7,755 nucleotides of DNA from Campylobacteraceae bacterium UBA1877 (GTDB taxonomy: Bacteria; Campylobacterota; Campylobacteria; Campylobacterales; Campylobacteraceae): positions 18,510 through 26,264 of the forward strand of contig DDHL01000118.1 of NCBI GenBank assembly GCA_002352945.1, given 5' to 3'. Positions 1 through 6,800 of the stretch are shown piece by piece (positions within the stretch are counted from its first letter, which is position 1; each line of letters begins with the position of its first letter). The position numbers and the translations under genes are program-made. The notes under the pieces are model-generated. The model searched no databases and was not told the DNA's origin. It saw only the letters and a program-made list of their open reading frames with translations.

Positions 1-1026
1 GGAGATTTGGTTCTAGCTGCTATAAATTTAGTCAAAGATGAACACAGAGAAAAAAATAAAGACAAGATTGAATCTTATGTGGAAGATAAAATTATTCAAA
101 AACTTTTACCTCCCTTGCCAAAAGGCGCTAGCAGTGAAAAGCAAGCCGACTATGAAAGAAGTGTTGAGAGGATGCGCGAGCGCTTAAGACAAGGTGATTT
201 AGATGGATTAAGCGTGGAGGTTGAGATAACTCCATCTTCACCTGAAGCACCTGATAATATGCCCCCTGAAATTATTAAAGTACAAGAAAACTTTGTAAAA
301 ATTTTAGGAATGGGAAGCAAGCCAGTTAAAAAAGAGATGAAAGTTAGTGAAGCAAGAGAGGCTTTGAAGCATGAAGCAAGCGAAGCTCTTTTGGATATGG
401 AAAGGATTAAAGCCGAGGCTTTGCAAAGAGCTCAAAATGGCGGAATTATCTTCATTGATGAGATTGATAAAATTGCTGTATCTGCAGGCTCAAACAGCAG
501 ACAAGATCCAAGTAAAGAGGGAGTACAGCGAGATTTACTGCCAATTGTTGAAGGCTCTACCGTTGCAACCAAGTATGGCAGTGTTAAAACCGACCATATA
601 CTCTTTATAGCAGCTGGTGCATTTCATCTTAGCAAACCATCTGATTTGATTCCTGAATTGCAAGGTAGATTTCCATTAAGAGTTGAGCTATCAAGCCTTG
701 ATGAAGAGGTGCTTTATAAAATTCTTACTACTCCAAAAAATTCACTTTTGCGCCAATACGAGGCTCTTTTAAAAACTGAGGGCGTAAACTTGGTATTTGA
801 AGAAGAGGCTATTAGAGCTTTGGCAAAGATTTCTCATAAAACCAATGAGCAAATGGAAGACATTGGCGCTAGACGCTTGCATACTGTCATTGAAAAAGTG
901 TTAGAAGAGATTAGTTTTGAAGCCGATGCTCACTCTGGCGAAACCATTCGAATTGATGCAAATTTAGTTCATGAAAAATTAGATAATATCATCAAAAATG
1001 AAGATAGTGCAAGGTACATTCTATGA
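1..1026 (+). CDS. hslU: HslU, ATPase subunit of the HslUV (ClpYQ) protease, 5' truncated
   Basis: AAA+ unfoldase that feeds proteins into the HslV peptidase chamber in the cytoplasm. The window opens inside the gene in frame 1, leaving 341 codons; the family is usually about 440 residues, so roughly 100, including Walker A and the pore loop, lie upstream. Seen, numbering codons from base 1: the end of the small N-terminal segment and the charged I-domain (about 20-130), Walker [14 protein letters not shown] (D153, E154), the HslU-typical [22 protein letters not shown] stretch split across sensor 1 and the arginine-finger region (about 204-225), and the sensor-2 motif GARRLHT (289-295). The C-terminal tail ARYIL matches the conserved HslU tail that docks into HslV. 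No frameshift or missing motif is seen in the visible part. Its TGA overlaps the era start codon (ATGA), so the two are probably co-transcribed; hslV is expected just upstream by family precedent. Confidence 0.97.
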   Translation, partial: GDLVLAAINLVKDEHREKNKDKIESYVEDKIIQKLLPPLPKGASSEKQADYERSVERMRERLRQGDLDGLSVEVEITPSSPEAPDNMPPEIIKVQENFVKILGMGSKPVKKEMKVSEAREALKHEASEALLDMERIKAEALQRAQNGGIIFIDEIDKIAVSAGSNSRQDPSKEGVQRDLLPIVEGSTVATKYGSVKTDHILFIAAGAFHLSKPSDLIPELQGRFPLRVELSSLDEEVLYKILTTPKNSLLRQYEALLKTEGVNLVFEEEAIRALAKISHKTNEQMEDIGARRLHTVIEKVLEEISFEADAHSGETIRIDANLVHEKLDNIIKNEDSARYIL

Positions 1027-1901
1027 GCACTAAAGCCGGCTTTGTAGCAGTTGTAGGCAAACCAAATGCTGGAAAAAGTACTCTTTTAAACTATCTTGTG
1101 GGAGAAAAACTTGCCATGGTCTCCCACAAGGCCAATGCTACACGAAAACGCTCATTGATGATTGCGATGCATGGTAAAGATCAAATTATTTTTATTGACA
1201 CCCCTGGAATTCATCAAAAAGAGAGAAAATTAAACCAATTTATGCTTGAAGAGGCTTTAAAAGCAATCGGTGATTGTGATTTAATACTCTTTTTGGCACC
1301 TGTTACCGACTCAACCGCTGATTATGAAGCCTTTTTAAAATTAAAACCAAAAGCACCCCATATTTTACTATTAACAAAGAGCGATTTGGTCAGCAATGAA
1401 AAGATTTTAAGTACTATTAAAAAATACCAACCCTTTCAGGAGCATTTTAAAGCCCTTATTCCACTATCTGTTAAAAAAGGCAGTAATAAAAATTTAATTT
1501 TAGATGAAATAGTTAAATTTTTACCCGTTCATCCTCCTTTGTATGACCCTGAGAACCTTACTGATACGCCTATTCGAGAGATTTATAAAGAATTTATTAG
1601 AGAAGCTATTTTTGAGAATATGAGTGATGAAATTCCTTATTTTAGTGACGTAATTGTAGAAAAAATTGAAGAATTGTGTGATTTAGAAAAAATTTATGCT
1701 ACAATAATCGTTGACAAGCAGAGTCAAAAAGGCATGATTATTGGAAAATCTGGTGCTACATTGCGACGGATTGGCAAAAATGCTAGGATTTTGATAGAAA
1801 ATTTGTGTCAAAAAAGGGTTTTTTTAAAGTTGTTCGTAGTAGTTAAGCCAGGTTGGACACAAGATGATAAAATCTTAAGAGAGCTTGGATACGAACATTA
1901 A
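1023..1901 (+). CDS. era: GTPase Era
   Basis: Essential GTPase that binds 16S rRNA near its 3' end and aids small-subunit ribosome assembly. At 292 residues it has normal Era length. N-terminal G domain: G1 GKPNAGKST (12-20), the G2/switch region ATRKRS with T40 (39-44), G3 DTPGIH (59-64), G4 TKSD (118-121) and G5 SVKKG (149-153). G4 and G5 differ from the textbook NKxD and SAxxG, but changes of this type occur in Era homologues and the rest is intact. The C-terminal KH domain has the RNA-binding GxxG loop IIGKSG (239-244) and ends in the typical [16 protein letters not shown] block. The ATG at 1023 overlaps the hslU stop and has AAGG at 1011-1014, 8 nt upstream, supporting this start. It is followed by a 51-bp gap before the secretion operon. 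Confidence 0.97.
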   Translation: MSTKAGFVAVVGKPNAGKSTLLNYLVGEKLAMVSHKANATRKRSLMIAMHGKDQIIFIDTPGIHQKERKLNQFMLEEALKAIGDCDLILFLAPVTDSTADYEAFLKLKPKAPHILLLTKSDLVSNEKILSTIKKYQPFQEHFKALIPLSVKKGSNKNLILDEIVKFLPVHPPLYDPENLTDTPIREIYKEFIREAIFENMSDEIPYFSDVIVEKIEELCDLEKIYATIIVDKQSQKGMIIGKSGATLRRIGKNARILIENLCQKRVFLKLFVVVKPGWTQDDKILRELGYEH

Positions 1902-1911
1902 CTACTGCATT

Positions 1912-1944
1912 CTAATTTAATTTCGCAATCTATACTTAAATTAG
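1912..1944. repeat. Inverted repeat / possible RNA hairpin between era and the secretin operon
   Basis: CTAATTTAA (1912-1920) and TTAAATTAG (1936-1944) are perfect 9-bp inverted arms around a 15-nt loop. Only one pair is G-C, so the hairpin would be weak. It is not followed by a T-run, so it does not look like an intrinsic terminator. The right arm runs into the weak Shine-Dalgarno (AGG, 1943-1945) of the 1953 gene, so it could mask that site, or be a dyad for a DNA-binding protein. It may equally be chance in AT-rich sequence. Confidence 0.35.
1931..1936 (+). promoter_or_regulatory. Candidate sigma-70 -10 box (TATACT) for the secretin operon
   Basis: TATACT matches five of six bases of the TATAAT consensus and sits in the only intergenic gap of the window. 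There is no convincing -35 hexamer 17 bp upstream; Campylobacterota housekeeping promoters are known for weakly conserved -35 regions. Transcription would start near 1943, giving a leader of only about 10 nt. Read-through from hslU-era is the alternative. Confidence 0.3.
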
Positions 1945-1952
1945 GTTTAATT

Positions 1953-3479
1953 ATGGCAGTCAAAACATCAAAATTCAAAAATTTCTCTACTATTGTTACA
2001 ATCGACCCTCAATCAAAACGTGCTTATAGGTTTGAAAACAATGAAATAAAGCCTCATAATCTTGATAAATCATCAAGAAATAGTGAGTTTTTTATATCTT
2101 ATATCCGAACAAAAGATTTAATTACCTCTACAATGGAGATAAGCCGATCTATTCCAGATTCAGATCTTCAAAATGCCGTTGAAATCAAAGCTTACGATGA
2201 ATTAGGTCTTGATACAGCAATTGAGTATAAAATTTCATTTTCAGAAATAGAGACAAACAATACCAAAGAGAGATTGTTAAATATATTTGCTATTGATGCT
2301 TCACTCGTCAAAGAGCAGTTTGGAGCAGTAAAAAATAAAACCCGCTACATTGATTATATTGCAACAGCCCCCCATTTGATTCGTGCTTTGTATCAAAAGA
2401 AGCTTCTAGATGATGCAGGTGTACACTGTTTTGTATATTTTCAAAAAAATGATGCTTTTTTAGCACTCTATAAAGCCGGTGAGTACCTCTATTCCAAGTC
2501 ATTGCGCTACTCTTTAAAAGAGATGAGCGAAAAGTTTTGCGAATTAATTGGCGAGCGCATTGATGAGGAGGATTTTTATCAGCTTTTAGTTACTGAAGGA
2601 TTAAAACTCTCAAATCCAATATATCAAGAGCATTTAATGAAGCTTTTTGGTGATGTTTTTCTCTACATTAACGATGTATTAATCTTTTCTAAACGAAGTT
2701 ATGGAATCGATACAATTGATAAAATTTACATTGGAGCTGAGATTGGAATAATTAGCGGTATCGATGAGTATTCAAAAAGCTACTTAGGGCTTGACTCTTA
2801 CGACTTTAATTTTAATATTGCCATTAATTCAAAAGAGTGGTATATCGATCAGATGCACATCCTTATGGTTGTTGCAGCCCAAGTCTATCTTGAAAATCCA
2901 GATGGAATTGAAAATTTTACTATTTTTAAACGACCTCCAGCTTTTTTGAAGCGTCCTAGTGGAAAATTTTTCAGTTACATTGGGCTTGGACTTTTGCTTG
3001 CAATAATTTGGCCGGCTTATCAAACAGGATATGGCATTAAGCTCAATTACGACCGCTCTGTAATGGAAAAAGAGTACAAAGAGTTAAAAAAAGATAACGA
3101 TAGAATCAAAGCAGCCATCGCATCTTTAGAAAAAGAGATGGCAACAGTTAACGAGAAAAAAGATCTTCAAAGCGAGCGATTGGAATTTAGAAAAAAACTT
3201 TTAAATGAAATTTATGATAAAAAATCAAGATATCCGATGAAGGGTATTATTATTCATAAATTAGTTGATTTGATTAATAAAAGAGGCATTAAAGTTCAGC
3301 AAATTAAAATTTTAAATGATGAGTTGACTCTATCTTTAGTAAGTAGCAATGAAAAACGGATGACAGAATTATTAAAAGATATCAGTCAAGATGGTGGGTA
3401 TGCTGTAAGTACAGATAAAATCGGAAAACCAGATGGTAGCACCCTGTATATAAGCGATGTGAGCGTAAAGGTTAAATGA
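1953..3479 (+). CDS. PilM-PilN-like (GspL-like) inner-membrane assembly protein
   Basis: Probable inner-membrane platform component of a type IV pilus/type II secretion-like machine, 508 residues. Domains inferred from pattern: residues 1-330 resemble the actin-like cytoplasmic fold of PilM/GspL, with TIVTIDPQSKRAYRF at 13-27 in the first phosphate-loop position, a beta-rich stretch at 163-185, and KIYIGAEIGIISGIDEY (257-273) in the place of the adenosine-contacting IxxGGxxxxxGLxEY motif of PilM. A linker at 321-336 (TIFKRPPAFLKR) is followed by one membrane segment (about 339-357), a charged coiled coil (about 365-425), and a C-terminal region (427-508) like the ferredoxin-like domain of PilN. 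Usual nucleotide-binding glycines and acidic residues look lost in the N-terminal motifs, so ATP binding is doubtful. AGG at 1943-1945, 7 nt before the ATG, is a weak ribosome site. It is the first gene of the operon; the stop overlaps the next gene. Family placement is by eye, without alignment. Confidence 0.72.
   Translation: MAVKTSKFKNFSTIVTIDPQSKRAYRFENNEIKPHNLDKSSRNSEFFISYIRTKDLITSTMEISRSIPDSDLQNAVEIKAYDELGLDTAIEYKISFSEIETNNTKERLLNIFAIDASLVKEQFGAVKNKTRYIDYIATAPHLIRALYQKKLLDDAGVHCFVYFQKNDAFLALYKAGEYLYSKSLRYSLKEMSEKFCELIGERIDEEDFYQLLVTEGLKLSNPIYQEHLMKLFGDVFLYINDVLIFSKRSYGIDTIDKIYIGAEIGIISGIDEYSKSYLGLDSYDFNFNIAINSKEWYIDQMHILMVVAAQVYLENPDGIENFTIFKRPPAFLKRPSGKFFSYIGLGLLLAIIWPAYQTGYGIKLNYDRSVMEKEYKELKKDNDRIKAAIASLEKEMATVNEKKDLQSERLEFRKKLLNEIYDKKSRYPMKGIIIHKLVDLINKRGIKVQQIKILNDELTLSLVSSNEKRMTELLKDISQDGGYAVSTDKIGKPDGSTLYISDVSVKVK
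3467..3471 (+). promoter_or_regulatory. Ribosome binding site deciding between two adjacent ATG starts
   Basis: AAAGG lies 4 nt before the ATG at 3476 and 7 nt before the ATG at 3479. The 7-nt spacing is the more usual one, which slightly favours 3479, although 3476 gives the ATGA overlap. The protein differs by one Met only. Confidence 0.5.
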
Positions 3480-4117
3480 TGGATGCACTTTTTGAAAAAA
3501 TAGACGCATACTTTAATGCCAAAAAAAGCAGTGAAGCTACGATTATAATGCTCTTTGGGGCGGTTATTGTGGCCTATTTTGTCTATCTTGTAAGTTTTGA
3601 GCCAGCAGAAAGGTTTTTTGCAAAATCAAAAAGAAGTTATGTACAGTTAGAAAAAAAGTATAACAGCGAATTACAATATGCCAACTCTATAACTGTTAAC
3701 GGCGATAAAGAGTTTCGCATAAAACGCCTTAGCAGCGATATTGAACAAGCAAAGATCGATTTAGAGCGCATTGCATATGCTAATGAGTATGTGGATGATA
3801 AACTCAAAGAGTTATCATATCTTCTATTTAATGATAAAAATTGGGCAAATTTTTTGGATAACCTAGCAAAGCTTGCGCAAGATAATAATGTAGAATTGGT
3901 AACTATTTCTAATGAATTCAAAGAGCCATCTTTGCAAAAAATTGAGCAAATTTTAACAGTCTCTTTGGAGTTAAAGGGGCGCTATAAAGATATTTTAAAA
4001 TTTATAAATAGTGTTGAGGAGAGTCGGTTGGTGGTTGATTTGTATGAGCTAGATATTTCAAGTGCTCAGCCACTTAATGGTGAAATTAAAATAGCAGTAT
4101 GGGGGATGAAGTATTGA
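3476..4117 (+). CDS. PilO/GspM-like bitopic inner-membrane protein
   Basis: 213 residues with the layout of PilO or GspM: a short cytoplasmic N-terminus, one membrane segment (about 21-40, rich in Ile/Val/Tyr/Phe), a charged coiled coil (about 45-120), and a C-terminal alpha/beta domain (about 122-213) that would be periplasmic. In the family such proteins pair with PilN/GspL and help link the cytoplasmic motor to the secretin. The stretch YKDILKFINSVEESRLVVDLYELDIS, spanning 170-195, resembles the PilO pattern in which a helix (residues like F-I-x-x-L/V-E) is followed by a strand. The start (3476 or 3479) overlaps the stop of the PilM-PilN-like gene, and the end overlaps the next start, so translation is probably coupled. 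No enzymatic motif is seen. Assignment rests on topology, size and neighbours rather than on sequence signatures. Confidence 0.72.
   Translation: MMDALFEKIDAYFNAKKSSEATIIMLFGAVIVAYFVYLVSFEPAERFFAKSKRSYVQLEKKYNSELQYANSITVNGDKEFRIKRLSSDIEQAKIDLERIAYANEYVDDKLKELSYLLFNDKNWANFLDNLAKLAQDNNVELVTISNEFKEPSLQKIEQILTVSLELKGRYKDILKFINSVEESRLVVDLYELDISSAQPLNGEIKIAVWGMKY
4104..4106 (+). promoter_or_regulatory. Ribosome binding site supporting a TTG start at 4114
   Basis: A G-run ending in GGA (4101-4106) is 7 nt before TTG at 4114. The in-frame ATG at 4099 has no purine-rich motif at a suitable distance. This favours TTG, together with the better signal peptide it produces. Confidence 0.45.
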
Positions 4118-4539
4118 AACCTTTACATGTAACACTGGCTATTATGATTGCTTATGGAACTCTTTTTGCACAATCCTCTTCCTTAAAAGATGAGGTTAAG
4201 ATGTATGATACTCTATTTGAAGCAATTAATAAGAAAAGATTTGGACTAGATCCTGATGTTTTTAAAAAGGTAAAAGATCCATTTGTAAAAACATCTCCTA
4301 CTAATGCCAAAAATAAGAGCACCATAGCTGCTCCAAAAAGAGTAACTTACACTCTATACTCTGTTATGGAAAATAGGGCTAAAATAAACGACAGATGGGT
4401 TAAAAAAGGTGAAGTAATTAACGGTCTAAAACTCGTTAAAATCACCAGCAAAAGTGCTGTATTGGCAAACTCCCAAAGAACACTTACATTGACGCTATCA
4501 CAAAAAGGAAATCGTAATGTTGTTATCACTTCGAACTAA
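4114..4539 (+). CDS. Exported PilP/GspC/MshK-like protein
   Basis: Small periplasmic protein likely to bridge the inner-membrane complex and the secretin. Starting at TTG 4114 it has 141 residues and begins MKPLHVTLAIMIAYGTLFAQ, a good signal peptide with likely cleavage near LFA-Q. The ATG at 4099 would add five residues, including D and E, in front, which is unlike a signal peptide. There is no lipobox Cys, unlike many PilP lipoproteins. A Lys/Pro/Thr-rich linker (about 40-80) precedes a C-terminal beta domain (about 81-141) with the family-like pattern YTLYSVMENRAKINDRWVKK, then GEVINGLKLVKI and a TLTLTL strand, resembling the homology region of GspC/PilP/MshK, in which an INGxWVxxGxxIxGxxVxxI pattern is common. 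It starts inside the stop of the PilO-like gene (TTGA) and overlaps the secretin gene by 23 bases. The position just before the secretin fits ctsR/pilP/mshK. Confidence 0.68.
   Translation: MKPLHVTLAIMIAYGTLFAQSSSLKDEVKMYDTLFEAINKKRFGLDPDVFKKVKDPFVKTSPTNAKNKSTIAAPKRVTYTLYSVMENRAKINDRWVKKGEVINGLKLVKITSKSAVLANSQRTLTLTLSQKGNRNVVITSN
4505..4510 (+). promoter_or_regulatory. Ribosome binding site of the secretin gene
   Basis: AAGGAA, with GGA at 4507-4509, lies 7 nt before the ATG at 4517, inside the 3' end of the preceding gene. It is one of the stronger ribosome sites in the operon and supports the 4517 start despite the 23-base overlap. Confidence 0.6.
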
Positions 4540-5995
4540 TATTAAAATTATTGCATTTGTCTGTTTGTTTTCTGTTATGGCAATTGCTGATTCTAATACG
4601 CAAAAAAATTGCAATTACCGTGTTTTTAACATTAGTGTTAGCGAATCAGTCACAATTAAAGAGGTGATTAGTCAACTTTCTAATATGTGCAGTTTTAGCG
4701 TAGCTATAAAAGATTCTCAAGCCAATGTTTTTCTTGATACCGAACTTGCGGGAGTTAATATTAAAGATTTGACACTCCATGAGGTTTTTGATTTGCTTTT
4801 AAAGGAGAATAATCTAAACTACGATTACCAAGACAATATTCTTCGTATTTCTGCATTAGAAACCAAGACATTTAAACTCGATTACATTACCTCGATTCGC
4901 GAAGGTACAGCAATTACAAATGCTTCAGTCTCTTCAATTCCTGTCGAAGAGGGAGAAGATAGAGATACTGCTGCTATATCTGAAAATGAGATTCGAGTTT
5001 CAGAACAGTTTAACTTTTGGGAAACACTTGATGCAGAAATTAGCGCAATACTCAATAACGGTTTAGAGAGTTTTATAGCGCCTGAGCCAATCATTAATCA
5101 AAAAGCAGGACTTATTACAATAACTGGCACAAAATCACAGCTTAAAAGAGTTAGCGCCTATTTGGATGATTTAAAACAAAGACTCCATAAACAGGTTATG
5201 ATTGATGTTAAAGTTATCTCTGTTGCTTTAGATGAGAGCCAAACCACAGGAATTGACTGGAGCAAATTTGAGCTTGGTTTAAGTCACAATAGCGATAACT
5301 CATTTAGCTATGAAAATGGCAGCAGCTTCTTAGAAGGCTTTAATAATACCAGCTATGCGCGAAATATCAGCATAGTCAATAGCCTTACTTTTTCAATGGA
5401 GGGTTTATTAAACTTTTTAAAATCAAATGGAGATACAAGGGTAATCTCTAGCCCAAAAGTTATAACTATGAATAATCAGCAAGCTCTCATTACAGTTGGC
5501 GATAATATAAACTACCGAGTTCAAGAAGATACAAGCACTCTTGAGGGTGAAAATATAAGCGTAACATACAATAATTATTCAATATTTATTGGAGTTTTAT
5601 TAAACTTGCTTCCTGAGATATCTGATGATAATGAGATTATGTTAAGAATCAACCCATCAATTAGCTCTTTTAAATATGACGAGGATGACTCCAAGCAAGA
5701 TCGCTTTATGGCGCCAGATACAACAGAAAAGAAACTATCAACTGTTGCAAAAGTTCGTAGTGGAGATACAATTATTTTAGGCGGACTTATTGAAAATCAA
5801 GATGGCGTAGAGGTAAACAAAGTTCCTCTTCTTGGGGATATACCGATTCTTGGAAACGCTTTTAAAAGCACAGCAAATACACAAAAAAGCACAGAGTTGG
5901 TTTTTGTTATAACTCCTTATATAATTGATTTGGATACCAACCATGTTCAAACCTTGAAAGATTTAGGATATTCAAAGTCACTATATGAGCACTAA
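4517..5995 (+). CDS. mshL: MshL-type outer-membrane secretin
   Basis: Secretin forming the multimeric outer-membrane pore of a type IV pilus or secretion machine, 492 residues. A signal peptide (1-24) ends in MAIA-DS; Cys16 lies in its core but the preceding residues are not a lipobox. An N0/STN-like domain (about 33-115) carries VTIKEVISQLSNMCSFSV (45-62) and a helix-strand repeat of the kind seen in MshL/PilQ. An acidic linker (about 140-165) leads to a second N-domain strand set GLITITGTKSQLKRVSAYLD (198-217). The secretin domain (about 225-472) contains TRVISSPKVITMNNQQALITVG (307-328), split by function into the usual wall strands, the hallmark VPLLGDIPILGNAFKS (436-451) and the terminal strand ELVFVITPYI (460-469). 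A short tail (470-492) follows. Length is near the MshL norm; no AMIN domain is present. Equivalent to CtsD by position. Cys32 and Cys58 of the N0 region may form a disulfide. Confidence 0.93.
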   Translation: MLLSLRTNIKIIAFVCLFSVMAIADSNTQKNCNYRVFNISVSESVTIKEVISQLSNMCSFSVAIKDSQANVFLDTELAGVNIKDLTLHEVFDLLLKENNLNYDYQDNILRISALETKTFKLDYITSIREGTAITNASVSSIPVEEGEDRDTAAISENEIRVSEQFNFWETLDAEISAILNNGLESFIAPEPIINQKAGLITITGTKSQLKRVSAYLDDLKQRLHKQVMIDVKVISVALDESQTTGIDWSKFELGLSHNSDNSFSYENGSSFLEGFNNTSYARNISIVNSLTFSMEGLLNFLKSNGDTRVISSPKVITMNNQQALITVGDNINYRVQEDTSTLEGENISVTYNNYSIFIGVLLNLLPEISDDNEIMLRINPSISSFKYDEDDSKQDRFMAPDTTEKKLSTVAKVRSGDTIILGGLIENQDGVEVNKVPLLGDIPILGNAFKSTANTQKSTELVFVITPYIIDLDTNHVQTLKDLGYSKSLYEH

Positions 5996-6800
5996 TCGTT
6001 TTAGCGCAATTAAGCAGATATTTGTCGAGGGAAATGTTTTTGATTATGTAAATATTGATAAATCAACGCAAGCGTATGAGAGGCTGATTCAAACTTTGCA
6101 AAAACCCTTGAAGTTGATTTTATTTTACGGAAAACCAGGAACTGGTAAAACTTTTTTGCTACGTAAAATCTATAATGATTTGCGCTCTAAACAGCCGTTA
6201 ATCTTTTTCCCTCAACCCTTTTTTGATGAATCGCAATTTTTAACTTCACTATATGAAGAGATTTTTCATGAAGATGCACCCAAATTTAGTGGATATGAAC
6301 ACTTTTTAAAAGTCTATAAGGCTCATGAAAAAGCCCATAGCAAAGAAGCTGTTACGGTTTTACTTGATGAAGCACAACTTTATCCAAATGAGTTGATTGA
6401 AAAAATCAGGCTTATGGCCGATACGCGTCTTTTTAAATTTCTTTTTACCGTTCATAAAACTGGAAAAGAGGATGTTTTAGCGAAGGATTATTTTACAACA
6501 CGTATTTGGGAGAGCATAGAGCTTCCAAACTCCTCTTCAGAAGAGCTGCAGCTCTATTTAGAAAAGAAGTTTTTATATCATAATTATTTTGAGTACCTAT
6601 CTCTTTTTACACCAAAGCAGTTAAACTATATCCACTCTCTTACAGATGGAAATTTGCGTACAGTCAATAAATTGTTATATAAATTTTTTGAACTTTATGA
6701 GTACTATGAAAAATACCATCCTAGCTATATTAAAGGTGCGAAAGCCAAAACCAAATATATTCAAATGGCAGCTATTGATGCGGGGATGATTGATGCTTAA
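5985..6800 (+). CDS. ExeA/MshM-like AAA+ ATPase
   Basis: Cytoplasmic or membrane-associated ATPase, 271 residues, of the ExeA/MshM family linked to secretin assembly and MSHA/competence pili. Walker A GKPGTGKT (49-56), Walker B VTVLLDEAQ (123-131, D128 and E129), a sensor-1-like strand FKFLFTVHKT (150-159), and a sensor-2-like DGNLRTVNKLLYK (221-233) with R226. A helical C-terminal part rich in Tyr and Lys follows (about 200-271). No membrane segment and no C-terminal peptidoglycan-binding domain are present, unlike Aeromonas ExeA. The ATG at 5985 overlaps the secretin stop by 11 bases and has only a weak ribosome site, so it probably relies on re-initiation after the secretin gene. Its position directly after the secretin matches MshM in Vibrio and, by order, CtsP in Campylobacter. 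Catalytic motifs are intact, so ATP hydrolysis is expected. Confidence 0.88.
   Translation: MSTNRFSAIKQIFVEGNVFDYVNIDKSTQAYERLIQTLQKPLKLILFYGKPGTGKTFLLRKIYNDLRSKQPLIFFPQPFFDESQFLTSLYEEIFHEDAPKFSGYEHFLKVYKAHEKAHSKEAVTVLLDEAQLYPNELIEKIRLMADTRLFKFLFTVHKTGKEDVLAKDYFTTRIWESIELPNSSSEELQLYLEKKFLYHNYFEYLSLFTPKQLNYIHSLTDGNLRTVNKLLYKFFELYEYYEKYHPSYIKGAKAKTKYIQMAAIDAGMIDA
6782..6786 (+). promoter_or_regulatory. Ribosome binding site favouring ATG 6793 for the TPR protein
   Basis: GGGGA lies 6 nt before the ATG at 6793 and 3 nt before the adjacent in-frame TTG at 6790. Codon type and spacing both favour the ATG. Confidence 0.5.

Noticed and set aside
371..610. 79-codon open frame on the plus strand inside hslU
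   Set aside because: Lies wholly within hslU in another frame; the hslU frame has clear conserved motifs across the region.
1912..1952. Intrinsic terminator after era
   Set aside because: The stem is almost all A-T and is not followed by a T-run, so termination is unlikely; listed only as an inverted repeat.
2308..2502. Minus-strand open frame opposite the PilM-PilN-like gene
   Set aside because: Short antisense frame with no recognisable features and no own ribosome site; the plus-strand gene explains the region.
2829..3023. Minus-strand open frame opposite the membrane segment of the PilM-PilN-like gene
   Set aside because: Antisense shadow of a convincing plus-strand gene.
3637..3921. 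94-codon minus-strand open frame opposite the PilO-like gene
   Set aside because: Ser/Leu-rich composition typical of a reverse-strand shadow of an AT-rich coding region.
4562..4564. Lipoprotein signal at Cys16 of the secretin
   Set aside because: The residues before it (IAFV) do not fit a lipobox, and a normal signal-peptidase I site (AIA-D) follows downstream.
6543..6556. Perfect 14-bp palindrome AGAGCTGCAGCTCT inside the ATPase gene
   Set aside because: It encodes ordinary residues of the protein, and about one such palindrome per 16 kb is expected by chance; no regulatory context is seen.
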